Shown here one piece after another: positions 8,980 through 18,351 of a stretch of 56,594 nt of DNA (its first letter is position 1; each line of letters opens with the position of its first letter). The notes under the pieces are model-generated. The model made no database searches. It saw only the letters and a program-made list of their open reading frames with translations, and was not told the DNA's origin. The position numbers and the translations under genes were made by a program. This DNA comes from Shinella pollutisoli (GTDB taxonomy: Bacteria; Pseudomonadota; Alphaproteobacteria; Rhizobiales; Rhizobiaceae): NCBI RefSeq assembly GCF_024609765.1, contig NZ_JANFDG010000033.1, forward strand, positions 1 through 56,594. Reading direction: 5' to 3'.

Positions 8980-10602
8980 CTATTCGGCCGGCTGCAGGGC
9001 GGGCTGGGCACCCGGGATCGGGGCCTCGTCGCGCTCGTAGCCGAGGATTGTCATGGTCACGTTGTAGGCCATGATGATCGCGCCGAGGAGGAACAGCCCC
9101 CCGCCGATGGCACGCATCACGTAGTAGGGGAACATGGCCGTGACGGTTTCGGCGAACGAATAGACCAGGAAGCCCTGCTCGTCGTATTCGCGCCACATCA
9201 GGCCCTGCTGGATGCCGGCGACCCACATGACCGCCGCGTAGACGACGATGCCGAGCGTGGCGAGCCAGAAGTGCCAGTTGACCATGCGGATCGAGTAGAG
9301 CCGCTGCCGCTTCCACAGCTTCGGGACGAGGTAGTAGATCGCGCCGAAGGTGATGAGGCCGTTCCAGCCGAGCGCGCCCGAATGCACGTGGCCGATGGTC
9401 CAGTCCGTATAGTGCGAGAGCGAGTTGACCGCCTTGATCGACATCATCGGGCCCTCGAAGGTCGCCATGCCGTAGAAGGCGACGGCCATGACCATCATGC
9501 GCACGATCGGGTCGGTGCGGATCTTGTCCCAGGCGCCCGAGAGCGTCATCAGGCCGTTGATCATGCCGCCCCAGGAGGGCATCCACAGCATGACCGAGAA
9601 CACCATGCCGAGTGTCTGCGCCCAGTCGGGCAGCGCGGTATAGTGCAGGTGGTGCGGGCCGGCCCAGATGTACATGAAGATCAGCGCCCAGAAGTGGATG
9701 ATCGACAGGCGGTAGGAATAGACCGGGCGGTTCACCTGCTTCGGGATGAAGTAGTACATCATGCCGAGGAAGCCGGCCGTCAGGAAGAAGCCGACGGCGT
9801 TATGGCCGTACCACCACTGCGTCAGCGCGTCCTGCACGCCGGAGAAGGCCGAGTAGCTCTTCGAGCCGAGGAAGGACACCGGGATCGCCAGGTTGTTGAC
9901 GACGTGCAGCATCGCGATGGTGACGATGAAGGACAGGAAGAACCAGTTCGCCACATAGATATGCGGCTCCTTGCGCTTGATGATCGTGCCGAGGAAGGCG
10001 ACGAGATAGGCGACCCAGACGATCGTCAGCCACAGGTCGACATACCATTCCGGCTCGGCGTATTCGCGGCTCTGGGTGATGCCGAGCAGGTAGCCGGTCG
10101 CGGCCATGACGATGAAGAGCTGGTAGCCCCAGAACACGAACCAGCCGAGATTGCCGCCGAAGAGGCGCGCGCGCGAGGTGCGTTGCACGACGTAGAAGGA
10201 GGTCGCGATCAGCGCGTTGCCGCCGAAGGCGAAGATCACCGCCGAGGTGTGCAGCGGGCGCATGCGGCCGAAGTTGAACCAGGGCTCGATGTTGAGATCC
10301 GGGAAGGCGAGCTGCGAGGCGACGACCACGCCGACCAGGAAGCCGACGACGCCCCAGAACACCGTGGCGATGACGCCGTATTTCACGACCTCGTCGAAAT
10401 AGCCCTCCGGATCGTCGGCGGGCTTGACCCCGCCGGCAGGCGCGAAGGAGACGCGGCGCAGCATGAAGACCGTGCTCGCGAGCAGCACGAAGAAGAGCAC
10501 CCACATGTGGGCCTCGAACAGCCGGTCCTGGGCAAACGCCGCGCCGAGCAGCGCGACGAATGCCCCGACGGCGAGCACTATCGTTTCCGTTGTGTATTTC
10601 AT
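8980..10602 (-). CDS. ccoN: cbb3 oxidase catalytic subunit I (CcoN/FixN)
   Basis: A 540-residue haem-copper oxidase subunit with about 12 transmembrane segments and many conserved histidines (for example [36 protein letters not shown]), giving the low-spin haem b and the haem b3-CuB site. The ATG at 10602 has a GGGGG run nine bases upstream and gives the usual length; an ATG at 10611 would add MPT. It begins ccoNOQP, about 100 bases from a perfect FNR box. Confidence 0.97.
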   Translation of the reverse strand: MKYTTETIVLAVGAFVALLGAAFAQDRLFEAHMWVLFFVLLASTVFMLRRVSFAPAGGVKPADDPEGYFDEVVKYGVIATVFWGVVGFLVGVVVASQLAFPDLNIEPWFNFGRMRPLHTSAVIFAFGGNALIATSFYVVQRTSRARLFGGNLGWFVFWGYQLFIVMAATGYLLGITQSREYAEPEWYVDLWLTIVWVAYLVAFLGTIIKRKEPHIYVANWFFLSFIVTIAMLHVVNNLAIPVSFLGSKSYSAFSGVQDALTQWWYGHNAVGFFLTAGFLGMMYYFIPKQVNRPVYSYRLSIIHFWALIFMYIWAGPHHLHYTALPDWAQTLGMVFSVMLWMPSWGGMINGLMTLSGAWDKIRTDPIVRMMVMAVAFYGMATFEGPMMSIKAVNSLSHYTDWTIGHVHSGALGWNGLITFGAIYYLVPKLWKRQRLYSIRMVNWHFWLATLGIVVYAAVMWVAGIQQGLMWREYDEQGFLVYSFAETVTAMFPYYVMRAIGGGLFLLGAIIMAYNVTMTILGYERDEAPIPGAQPALQPAE

Positions 10603-10704
10603 CGTTGGCATCCCCCAACTCGTCCAAATCCGCAGCCGCCGAATCCATCGCGGACACGGCCCATGCGCTCATCTGACGCTTTGCAGATCTCGCGTGCGAG
10701 AGCC

Positions 10705-10718
10705 TTGATTTGGATCAA
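10705..10718. promoter_or_regulatory. FNR/FixK anaerobox between ccoN and the hemerythrin gene
   Basis: TTGATTTGGATCAA is a perfect TTGAT-N4-ATCAA palindrome. It lies 102 bases before ccoN (minus) and 91 bases before the hemerythrin gene (plus). Both could be activated by FnrN from this one site or one could be; the longer distances are compatible with leaders of 40 to 60 bases. Confidence 0.88.
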
Positions 10719-10809
10719 GGCGACGCAGCCGGCCGGGGGGCATCAAAGGACAGGATGACGCAGCCGCGCCGGATGACGCCGCGGCCATTCCCGGACGAGG
10801 GAGCACGAG

Positions 10810-11310
10810 ATGACGGACTATGTTGGCATTGCCCGATTGCTGTCGGAGCGCCCGGCGGATGTGGCTTCTCTGGACTGGCTGAAGCGGGCGCACAACGCCC
10901 AGCTCACGCTCTGTGAGGCGCTGGAGGAGATCGCCGATAGCCTGCCGGCCAACGTGAACCGGCAGAAATGCATCTATGCGGCGAAATCGCTGATCCCGCT
11001 GATCAACGGCATCCACCGCTACGAGGAGGAGATGCTGTTCCCCCTCCTGGAGAAGACGCCCTTCTTCCGCGGCGAGATGGGCGAGACGATCGCCCGGCTG
11101 AAGTTCGAGCACGTCGAGGACGAATGTTTCGCCGAGGAGCTGACCGACACGCTGACGCGGCTCGGCAGCGGCGACGGCACGGTCAACGCGGAGACCGCCG
11201 GCTACATGCTGCGGGGCTTCTTCGAATCGATCCGCCGCCACATCGCCTTCGAGCAGCAGTTCATGCTGCGCGGCGGGCCCGACGTCCGGCCCCTGTCGCC
11301 CGACGCCTGA
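10810..11310 (+). CDS. Hemerythrin-domain protein
   Basis: A 166-residue four-helix-bundle protein with a diiron-site pattern: His28, His69 with Glu73, His101 with Glu105, and His144 with Glu148. Hemerythrin-like proteins bind O2 or sense or repair iron/NO stress. It is divergent from ccoN and shares the anaerobox, which points to a low-oxygen or NO role (inference). It ends nine bases from the convergent lpxXL stop. Confidence 0.85.
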   Translation: MTDYVGIARLLSERPADVASLDWLKRAHNAQLTLCEALEEIADSLPANVNRQKCIYAAKSLIPLINGIHRYEEEMLFPLLEKTPFFRGEMGETIARLKFEHVEDECFAEELTDTLTRLGSGDGTVNAETAGYMLRGFFESIRRHIAFEQQFMLRGGPDVRPLSPDA

Positions 11311-11319
11311 TACCGGCGG

Positions 11320-12258
11320 TCAGTCCCTCGGCAGGCTGCGCTTGATGTTCCAGCGGTCGTGGTACCAGAGCCACTGGCCCGGATATTCGCGCACCCATTG
11401 CTCGACCTTGTCGTTGAGCATCTGCGCGGTCGCCTCGACGTCGACGCTGCCGTTGTCGCGCCGCGGGATATCCATCGCCGGCTCCAGCTCCAGCCGGTAG
11501 CGGTTGCCGGGAAGGCGGATGCAGCGGGCCGGATAGACTTCGCAGCCGAACTGCCGCACCAGCTTGGCGAGCAGCGGATTGGTCTGCACGTCGCGGCCGA
11601 AGAATTTCGTGTGCAGGCCCTTGGTGAACTTCTGGTCGACCAGCACGCCGACCGCCCCGCCCGCCTCCAGCTTGCGCGCCAGCGTGAAGGAGGAGCCGGC
11701 ATGCGAGGGCACGAGATGGCCCATGCGCGCCTTGCGGAAGTCGAAAACCTTTTCCGCGATGTAGGGATTGTTCGGCGGGCGGAACAGCACCGTCACCTCC
11801 AGCCCGAAGGCGGCGCCCGCGACCGGCAGCAGCTCGAAATTGCCGGTATGGGCGGTGAAGACGATGAAGGGGCGCGGATTGTCGCGCAGCTCCACGAAGA
11901 GCGGGATGCCGGAGACCTCGATGCGGCCGGGCTCGGTGCGCTCGGGGTCGAAGTCGAACAGCCGGTCGAGGAAGACGTACTCGGCGGCGAGCCGCCCCAT
12001 GTTGCCCCACGAATCGAGGGCGATCGCCGCGATCTCGGCCTCGGATTTCTCCGGGAAGGCATTGCGCAGGTTGGTCAGCATCAACCGGTGGCGGGCAAGC
12101 TTCGGGCCGATCCGGCGGGCGAAACGGTCGGCGAAGCGGATCGCCCGGTCGGCCGGCAGCAGCTTCAGCAGGTTGAGCAGGCCGAAGGCGAGCTGCGCCA
12201 CCAGCCATTGCTTCGCCTTGCGGGAAGCGAGCACCAGCCGTGTGAGGAGCATCCGCAC
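11320..12258 (-). CDS. lpxXL: Lipid A very-long-chain acyltransferase LpxXL
   Basis: A 312-residue LpxL/HtrB-family acyltransferase. The catalytic HX4E motif is seen in TAHTGNFELL; a hydrophobic N-terminus would anchor it to the inner membrane. LpxXL transfers 27-hydroxyoctacosanoate from AcpXL to lipid A in rhizobia. It is last in the acpXL operon. The start is a GTG at 12258 or an ATG at 12252; no strong SD distinguishes them. Confidence 0.93.
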   Translation of the reverse strand: MRMLLTRLVLASRKAKQWLVAQLAFGLLNLLKLLPADRAIRFADRFARRIGPKLARHRLMLTNLRNAFPEKSEAEIAAIALDSWGNMGRLAAEYVFLDRLFDFDPERTEPGRIEVSGIPLFVELRDNPRPFIVFTAHTGNFELLPVAGAAFGLEVTVLFRPPNNPYIAEKVFDFRKARMGHLVPSHAGSSFTLARKLEAGGAVGVLVDQKFTKGLHTKFFGRDVQTNPLLAKLVRQFGCEVYPARCIRLPGNRYRLELEPAMDIPRRDNGSVDVEATAQMLNDKVEQWVREYPGQWLWYHDRWNIKRSLPRD

Positions 12259-12262
12259 CGCT

Positions 12263-13291
12263 TCAGTCCAGCCTGAGGACGATCTTGCCGAAGATCTGGC
12301 GCGATTCCATCCGTTCGAGCGCCGTGGCGATGCCGTCGAAGGTCACTTCCGTGTCGATCACCGGATGGACGAGGCCGCGCGCCATCTTCTGCATGGCGTT
12401 CGCCATGTTCTCCATGCGGCAGCCGAAGGAGCCGAGGAGCTTCAACTGCTGCTGGAACAGCATCATCAGGTTCATGTCGGTGGAGACGCCGGAGGTGGAG
12501 CCGCAGGTGACGAGCCGCCCGCCCCGCTTCAGGCAGAGCATCGAGCCCGCCCAGGTATCCTTGCCGACATGCTCGAAGACGACGTCGACGCCCTTTTTCT
12601 TCGTGAGCTTGCGCACGACGCCCTCGAAGCGGTCCGTGCGGTAGTTGATGACGTGGTCGGCGCCGAGCGCCCTCGCCTTCTCGATCTTGTCGTCCGAGCC
12701 GACGGTGGTGATGACGGTGCAGCCGATCTTCTTGGCGAGCTGGATCGCGGCCGTGCCGATGCCCGAGCCGCCGGCGTGCACCAGGATCGTCTCGCCGGGC
12801 TCCAGCTTCGCATTGTCGAACAGCATGTGCTCGACCGTGCCGAAGGTCACGGGCGCGAGTGCGGCAGCCACCGCGTCGACGCCGGGGGGCGCCGGCACGA
12901 GCAGGCGGGCGGGCAGGTTCACCTTCTCCTGCGCGAAGCCGTCGAGATGGAAGCCGTGTACGCCGCCGACATGTTCGCAAAGGTTGTCGCGACCCTCGCG
13001 GCAGGGCTTGCAGAGCCCGCAGGTGCGCGCCCCGTAGATCGAGACGAGCTGGCCCGGCAGCACGTTCGCGACACCCGGCCCGATGGTCTCCACGACGCCC
13101 GCGGCCTCCGCGCCGATGACGAGCGGCATCTTGCGCTTGGCGAACGCCATGCCGCGCCAGCCCCAGACGTCGATGTGGTTCAGCGCCACCGCCTTCACGC
13201 GCAGCGTCACCTCGCCGGGGCCCGGCGCTTCCGGTTCCGGAATGTCGGTGAGTTCGAGCTTGCGGTCGTCGAGGAGTTGCAGGGCGCGCAT
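12263..13291 (-). CDS. Zinc-binding alcohol dehydrogenase family protein of the acpXL cluster
   Basis: A 342-residue medium-chain dehydrogenase/reductase. A GroES-like domain carries the structural zinc motif CGLCKPCREGRDNLC (near residues 92-106); the NAD(P)-binding fold follows with HAGGSGIGTAAIQLA. It lies between the ketosynthases and lpxXL, so a reductive or oxidative step in making the 28-carbon hydroxyacyl chain is likely; the exact step is not established from sequence. Known rhizobial clusters carry it as adh2XL. Confidence 0.88.
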   Translation of the reverse strand: MRALQLLDDRKLELTDIPEPEAPGPGEVTLRVKAVALNHIDVWGWRGMAFAKRKMPLVIGAEAAGVVETIGPGVANVLPGQLVSIYGARTCGLCKPCREGRDNLCEHVGGVHGFHLDGFAQEKVNLPARLLVPAPPGVDAVAAALAPVTFGTVEHMLFDNAKLEPGETILVHAGGSGIGTAAIQLAKKIGCTVITTVGSDDKIEKARALGADHVINYRTDRFEGVVRKLTKKKGVDVVFEHVGKDTWAGSMLCLKRGGRLVTCGSTSGVSTDMNLMMLFQQQLKLLGSFGCRMENMANAMQKMARGLVHPVIDTEVTFDGIATALERMESRQIFGKIVLRLD

Positions 13292-13304
13292 GGGTGTCTT
13301 CCGA

Positions 13305-14585
13305 TCAGGCCGGCTCGGCCGTCATGACGAGGCTGGCGTTCTGGCCGCCGAAGCCGAAGGAGTTGGAGAGGACGGCCGTCACCGCCGCGTCGCGCTTCAC
13401 GTTGGGCACGACGTCGAGCACGATGGCCGGGTCCGGGTTCTGGTAGTTGATGGTCGGCGGCAGCGTGCCGGTGAGCATGGTCTGGATCGAGAACACGGCC
13501 TCGACCGCGCCAGCCGCCGTCAGCGTGTGGCCGATCATCGACTTGTTGGAGGAGACCGGGATCGCCGGCAGTTTTTCCCCGAACACGGCCGACATGGAGA
13601 GATACTCCATCTTGTCGTTCTCCGGCGTCGAGGTGCCGTGGGCGTTGATATAGCCGACCTCGTCGATGCCGGCGTCTTCGAGCGCCGCGCGGATCGTCGC
13701 GATGGCGGGGCCGCCGTCCGGCGAGGAGCGGGTGCGATGGAAATGGTCGGCCTTCTCGCCGCAGCCTTTCAGGATGCCGAGGACGCGGGCGCCGCGGGCG
13801 ACGGCCGATTCCAGCGATTCCAGCACCAGCGTCGCCGCCCCCTCGGCGATGACGAAGCCGTCGCGGTCCTTGCTGAACGGCTTCGAGGCCTTCTGCGGCG
13901 GATCGTTCTGGGTGGAGAGCGCCGAGAGCAGCGCGAAGCGGATCAGCGCCTCCGCCGTGACGGACCCGTCGGTGCCGACGGTGAGCGCCCGGTCGGTGCG
14001 GCCCTGGCGGATCGCCTCGACGCCGAGCTGGATCGCCGTCGCGCCCGAGGCGCAGGCGGTCGACAGTGTCACGGGAAGGCCGCGCGTGCCGTAGCGGTCG
14101 GAAAGCCGCTCGGAGATCGAGCCGAAGGCCCAGGCCTCGTGCAGCGCCGGGCTGGGATTTTCGCGCAGCACGGCGAGGAATCGGTCGTAGGCGTCGCCCG
14201 GGCGCTGCGAGGGCGCGGCGCGGTCGGCGAGCGCGAAACGGTCGCGCCAGTCCGGCTCGATCGGCGGGGCGGCGAGGAACAGCGGGCCGCCGAAATCGCC
14301 GGACAGGCCGGCCTGCGCCAGCGCCTCGTCCGTCGTCTCGCGGGCATAGGCATAGGAGCGCTCGACCGGGTTTTCGACCGGCACGTCGACGAAGTCCACC
14401 ATGCCGGAGATGCGGGTGTTGAGCCCGTCGACCGGGAAGCGGGTGATGGCGTGGATGCCGGAGACCCCGCCGGTCAGCGCCGCCCAGTTGTCGGCGAGCC
14501 CCTGCCCCAGCGAGGTGACGACGCCCATGCCGGTGACGGCGACGATGGGGCGACCGAGATGGTCCCTGAAAGCGGCTTTCGTCAT
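13305..14585 (-). CDS. Beta-ketoacyl-ACP synthase (FabF1XL type), catalytic member of the pair
   Basis: A 426-residue KAS II-like condensing enzyme with the full catalytic triad: Cys in STACASGATA, His in NAHGTSTPEND and His in SNKSMIGHT. It should elongate acyl chains on AcpXL. The ATG at 14585 is preferred because GAGG lies eight bases upstream; a GTG at 14594 lacks a site. It is 10 bases from the upstream ketosynthase-like gene, with which it probably forms a heterodimer (inference). Confidence 0.92.
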   Translation of the reverse strand: MTKAAFRDHLGRPIVAVTGMGVVTSLGQGLADNWAALTGGVSGIHAITRFPVDGLNTRISGMVDFVDVPVENPVERSYAYARETTDEALAQAGLSGDFGGPLFLAAPPIEPDWRDRFALADRAAPSQRPGDAYDRFLAVLRENPSPALHEAWAFGSISERLSDRYGTRGLPVTLSTACASGATAIQLGVEAIRQGRTDRALTVGTDGSVTAEALIRFALLSALSTQNDPPQKASKPFSKDRDGFVIAEGAATLVLESLESAVARGARVLGILKGCGEKADHFHRTRSSPDGGPAIATIRAALEDAGIDEVGYINAHGTSTPENDKMEYLSMSAVFGEKLPAIPVSSNKSMIGHTLTAAGAVEAVFSIQTMLTGTLPPTINYQNPDPAIVLDVVPNVKRDAAVTAVLSNSFGFGGQNASLVMTAEPA

Positions 14586-14595
14586 GGCCGGCACC

Positions 14596-15804
14596 TCACT
14601 TCTCTGCCGAAAGGATGGCGAGGCCCTCGCCGCGCCCGTGGCCGACGGTCGTCACCACGGCGGTCTCCGCCGGCGCGCTCATCGCGCCCTCCGCCGCCGG
14701 ATCGAAGGCCGGCACCTCAAGCCCGTCGCCGAGCGCGAGCGCGGCGAGCGCCAGCCCGAGCGGGAACTGCGCTTCGAGCGCCTGGCCCGTGACGGCGGAG
14801 AAGCCGCGCAGCGCGGCGCCGGCGAAACGGTTCTCGGCCCAGGCCTTCTCCCGCGCCGTCAGCCCGTGCAGGCCGGAGGCGCCGGAGAGGACGACGGTCT
14901 TCTGCGGATCGGCGGCGAAGCCCTCCGCGAGCCGGTCCAGCCGGGCTTCCAGCTTGCCGTCGTCGCGCGCGCCGCGATCGCCGCCGATCGCGTCGATCGT
15001 GGCGTAGACATGCGCGCCGCGAGCTTCGGCGTGTTGGCGCGATTCGAGCACGAGGAAGGCCGCCGCCGTGCCGGTGACGATGCCGCCGCCGGCCGTGTCG
15101 TCGCGCGACCAGAGCGGCGTCCAGCCGCCGGTCGCATGCGCGCCGATCGCCTCGTAGAGCATGATGACGTCCTGCCGCTCGGCGACGAGCGCGCTGCCGA
15201 CGAGCGTGTGCGTCGACTGGCCGGCGCGGATGCGGTGGAAGGCGGTCTCGACGGCGCTGATGCCGGCCGCCTCCTCGCCCATGAAGGTGCGCGACGAGCC
15301 CGTCACCTTGTGGACGATGGAGATGTTGCCGGCGAGCAGGTTGGAGAGCTGGGCGAGGAAGAGCGTGGGGCGCAGCTCCGTCGTCAGCTTCTCGTTGAGC
15401 AGCCGCTCGCGGTCGTTGCGCTTCAGGCCCTCGTCAACGATCAGCGAATCGACGGCGATGTCGCGCTCGCCGCCGCCGGCCGCGACGATCATGTCCATCG
15501 TGCCGCAGGCTTCCATGTCGTCCTTGAGGCCGGCGTCGTCGAGCGCAAGCCCCGCCGTGAAGACGCCGAGGCGCTGCCAGTTCTCCATCTGCCGCTGGTC
15601 GCCGCGCTTGGGGATCTGCTGGCTCCAGTCGATCTCCGGCATCGGATGCACCGGATAGGGCGCGAAGCGCTCGGTGTCGATCCGGAGCGCCGGCGCGCCG
15701 TCGGCGCCGAGCAGGGCGACATGCGCCTCTTTCCCCACGCCCTGACAGGTGACGATGCCGACGCCGGTGATCACCACATCGTTCTTTGCCTTCGCCATGG
15801 TCAT
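14596..15804 (-). CDS. Degenerate ketosynthase (FabF2XL type), chain-length-factor-like
   Basis: A 402-residue protein of the ketosynthase fold. By my alignment, the catalytic Cys of STACAS falls at Glu in MGEEAA, the first His (NAHGTST) is replaced in SGASGLHGLT, and the second (IGHT) falls at Gln in VTGQAL. It cannot act as a normal condensing enzyme; it resembles KS-beta/chain length factors of type II polyketide synthases. The ATG at 15804 overlaps the fabZ stop (ATGA); an ATG at 15798 has a better spaced GAGGGG. Confidence 0.88.
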   Translation of the reverse strand: MTMAKAKNDVVITGVGIVTCQGVGKEAHVALLGADGAPALRIDTERFAPYPVHPMPEIDWSQQIPKRGDQRQMENWQRLGVFTAGLALDDAGLKDDMEACGTMDMIVAAGGGERDIAVDSLIVDEGLKRNDRERLLNEKLTTELRPTLFLAQLSNLLAGNISIVHKVTGSSRTFMGEEAAGISAVETAFHRIRAGQSTHTLVGSALVAERQDVIMLYEAIGAHATGGWTPLWSRDDTAGGGIVTGTAAAFLVLESRQHAEARGAHVYATIDAIGGDRGARDDGKLEARLDRLAEGFAADPQKTVVLSGASGLHGLTAREKAWAENRFAGAALRGFSAVTGQALEAQFPLGLALAALALGDGLEVPAFDPAAEGAMSAPAETAVVTTVGHGRGEGLAILSAEK

Positions 15805-16283
15805 TTCCCCTCGGCCGATGCGGCGAGCGCATCGAAAAGCCCCACCTCGCCCGCACGCTTGCGGACGATCTCCGAAAGCGGCACCTCGGCGAAGGGCATG
15901 GTGCGCAGCTTGAGCTGCGCGTCGCAGACCTTCTTGCCCGCAGACGCGATCTTCGCCTTCGTCACCGCATAGCCCGATCCGTCATGCTCCAGCACGGCCT
16001 CGATGTCGAGCACGGCGTCGGGCTCGACGAAGGCGCGCATCTTGGCGCCGTCGACGCTCATCAGGAAGGGCATGGCCGAAAAATCCGTGGCCGCCAGCAC
16101 GAGGAAGCCCGAGGCCTGCGCCATGGTCTCGATCAGGAGCACGCCCGGCACGAGCGGCATGCCGGGAAAGTGCCCTTCGAAGACCGGGCTCTTCGCCGGC
16201 ACGACCGAGCGGGCCGTGAGCTTGCGGCGCGCGCCGTCGACGCTCTCCACGCGGTCGATCATCTGGAAATATTCAAGCAGCAT
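15801..16283 (-). CDS. fabZXL: Beta-hydroxyacyl-ACP dehydratase FabZXL
   Basis: A 160-residue hot-dog-fold dehydratase. The catalytic His sits in EGHFPGMPLVPG and the acid in the following helix (LIETMAQ). It dehydrates 3-hydroxyacyl-AcpXL during elongation of the C28 chain. It is separated from acpXL by a 111-base gap holding a terminator-like hairpin and overlaps the next ketosynthase-like gene by ATGA. Confidence 0.93.
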   Translation of the reverse strand: MLLEYFQMIDRVESVDGARRKLTARSVVPAKSPVFEGHFPGMPLVPGVLLIETMAQASGFLVLAATDFSAMPFLMSVDGAKMRAFVEPDAVLDIEAVLEHDGSGYAVTKAKIASAGKKVCDAQLKLRTMPFAEVPLSEIVRKRAGEVGLFDALAASAEGK

Positions 16284-16306
16284 CGGGGTTCATACTCCGG
16301 CGGGAT

Positions 16307-16341
16307 CCGGAAATCGAAAGGCCTGCCGTCTCCGGCAGGCC
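16307..16341 (-). terminator. Attenuator-like hairpin between acpXL and fabZXL
   Basis: A perfect 9-bp stem (16320-16328 and 16333-16341, loop TCTC) is followed on the minus strand by TTTCGATTT, about 50 bases past the acpXL stop. A partial terminator here would leave more acpXL mRNA than downstream mRNA, fitting an acyl carrier protein (inference). Confidence 0.6.
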
Positions 16342-16394
16342 GCGCGCAGTCTGCGCCGCAATCGACCGGCGCAATGCCGAGGACGCGGGCCGCG

Positions 16395-16673
16395 TCAGGC
16401 CTTGGCGGCCCTCAGCTCGTCGATCTTCGCACAGAGGTTCTTCAGCACGAAATACTCTTCGGTCGCGACCTTGCCTTCGTTGACTTCCTGCGTCCACTGT
16501 TCCAGCGGGATCTTGATGCCGAATTCCTTGTCGATCGCGAAGACGATGTCGAGGAAGTCGAGGCTGTCGATGCCGAGATCGTCGATCGTGTGGCTGTCCG
16601 GCGTGATCGTCTCGCGGTCGATCTCGCTCGTCTCGGCGATGATGTCGGCAACCTTGTCGAATGTAGCAGTCAC
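16395..16673 (-). CDS. acpXL: Acyl carrier protein AcpXL
   Basis: A 92-residue specialised acyl carrier protein carrying the 27-hydroxy-C28 chain for lipid A. The phosphopantetheine site is the Ser of GIDSLDFLD, followed by [14 protein letters not shown] and [13 protein letters not shown], typical of AcpXL. The GTG at 16673 is chosen: GAGG lies seven bases upstream and the length equals the rhizobial 92 residues. The ATG at 16679 has almost no spacing to that site. Confidence 0.95.
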   Translation of the reverse strand: MTATFDKVADIIAETSEIDRETITPDSHTIDDLGIDSLDFLDIVFAIDKEFGIKIPLEQWTQEVNEGKVATEEYFVLKNLCAKIDELRAAKA

Positions 16674-16794
16674 GCCCATACCTCATGAATCTATGGTCGC
16701 GCGATCCTATATGGAAAACGGATGCCGTTGCCAATGGGCTAGATGCTTGGGGTTGCGGATTCGGCGCGGCTGTGTCGCCGAAAGCGCATGCCTC

Positions 16795-18144
16795 TCACAC
16801 CGCGATGGAATGCCGGCCGCGTCCGGTCGAAAGATGCGCGTCGAAGACGGCGGCCACCGTGCGGGCGAAGGGCCGGCCCGCGGCGGTCAGCTCGAAGCGG
16901 TCGCCCGCAATCCGACAGAGCCCGTCGCGGTCCGTCGCCGCGAAGGTCTGCGCCTCCGCGCGGATCGCCGGCAGGAGGGCGGGATGGCGGCGGCCGAGAT
17001 CGGCGAAGGAGAAGCCGAAGTCGCACATGACCCGCTCGATCACCCAGGCGCGCGCCCGGTCCTCCTGCGTCAGCGCATAGCCGCGCACGACGGCGAGCCC
17101 GCCGGCCTCGACGCGGCGCAGGTATTCGCCGGTCGCCGGGATGTTCTGCGCGTAGCCCTCGGGAAGCTGGCCGATCGAGGAGGCGCCGAGCCCGATCAGC
17201 GCGTCGGCCTGGTCGTCCGTGTAGCCCTGGAAATTGCGCCGCAGCGTGCCCTCGCGCGCGGCGACCGCGAGCGTGTCGCCGGGCCGCGCGAAATGGTCGA
17301 TGCCGATCGCCTCGTAGCCGGCGGCAGTCAGCATGCCGGCCGCCATCGTCATCTGCGCATAGCGGGCGACGACGCCGGGCAGCGCCTTCTCGTCGATCAT
17401 GTTCTGGTGCTTCTTCATCCACGGCACGTGCGCATAGCCGAACAGCGCGATGCGGTCCGGCGACAGCGACAGAATGGCGCGGACGGTCTCGGCCATGGTT
17501 TCCAGCGTCTGGTGCGGCAGGCCGTAGAGGATGTCGCAGTTGACGGAGCGCACGCCCCTCGCCCGCACCGCCTCGACGACCTCGCGCGTCTGCTCGAAGG
17601 TCTGGATGCGGTTGATCGCCTTCTGCACCTTCGGATCGAAGTCCTGGATGCCGAGACTCGCCCGCGTCATGCCCATTGCCGCGAGCCCGTCGTAGCGTGC
17701 CTCGTCGAGGTCGTTCGGGTCCATCTCGACGCTGATCTCGCAACCGGCGGAGAAGTTGAAGTTGCGCACGAGGCTCGCCTTCAGCGCCACCATGTCCTCG
17801 GGCTTGAGCAGCGTCGGCGAACCGCCGCCGAAATGCAGCGCCGTGACCGGCGTGTCCTTCGAAACCCGCGCCCCGACGGTGGCGATCTCCGCGTGGAGCC
17901 CCTTCAGATAGGCCTCGACCGGCTCGTAGCGCAGCGTGTGCTTGGTGTGGCAGGCGCAGAACCAGCAGAGCCGGTCGCAATAGGGGATGTGCGCATAGAG
18001 CGACAGGCGGTTGCGGCCGTCCAGATTCGCGAGCCAGCCCGCATAGACGTCCGCACCGAGGCTTTCGTCGAAGTGCGGTGCGGTCGGATAGCTGGTATAG
18101 CGCGGGACGGGTGCCGAGAGGCGTTCGATGAGGGCGTCTTGCAT
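16795..18144 (-). CDS. hemN: Oxygen-independent coproporphyrinogen III oxidase HemN
   Basis: A 449-residue radical SAM enzyme that decarboxylates coproporphyrinogen III to protoporphyrinogen IX without O2, supplying haem under low oxygen. The [4Fe-4S]-SAM motif is YCDRLCWFC (Cys-x3-Cys-x2-Cys, near residues 56-63); LHFGGGSPT and the C-terminal HemN domain follow. A good SD (AAGGAG) precedes the ATG at 18144. It is divergent from fnrN, with an anaerobox about 49 bases upstream. Confidence 0.96.
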   Translation of the reverse strand: MQDALIERLSAPVPRYTSYPTAPHFDESLGADVYAGWLANLDGRNRLSLYAHIPYCDRLCWFCACHTKHTLRYEPVEAYLKGLHAEIATVGARVSKDTPVTALHFGGGSPTLLKPEDMVALKASLVRNFNFSAGCEISVEMDPNDLDEARYDGLAAMGMTRASLGIQDFDPKVQKAINRIQTFEQTREVVEAVRARGVRSVNCDILYGLPHQTLETMAETVRAILSLSPDRIALFGYAHVPWMKKHQNMIDEKALPGVVARYAQMTMAAGMLTAAGYEAIGIDHFARPGDTLAVAAREGTLRRNFQGYTDDQADALIGLGASSIGQLPEGYAQNIPATGEYLRRVEAGGLAVVRGYALTQEDRARAWVIERVMCDFGFSFADLGRRHPALLPAIRAEAQTFAATDRDGLCRIAGDRFELTAAGRPFARTVAAVFDAHLSTGRGRHSIAV

Positions 18145-18192
18145 CGGTTTCTCCTTACCCTATGCAAATAAACCCTCCGCGCCAGCTCCTGT

Positions 18193-18206
18193 TTGATTTT
18201 GATCAA
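18193..18206. promoter_or_regulatory. FNR/FixK anaerobox between hemN and fnrN
   Basis: TTGATTTTGATCAA is a perfect TTGAT-N4-ATCAA site, about 49 bases from the hemN start and 145 bases from the fnrN start. It fits activation of hemN and autoregulation of fnrN. Confidence 0.88.
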
Positions 18207-18351
18207 GCAAATGCCATGATGGCCGGGTTAGGATTTGATAATCGTCAGGAGGTGCTATTTTGCCGCGAGGCATTGCGCTTTATGATCGAGACCGCGTGCA
18301 GTAGGAAGAACGCACCGCGCCGTCGCTTTGCCGGGCGAAAAGGAAGCCGAG

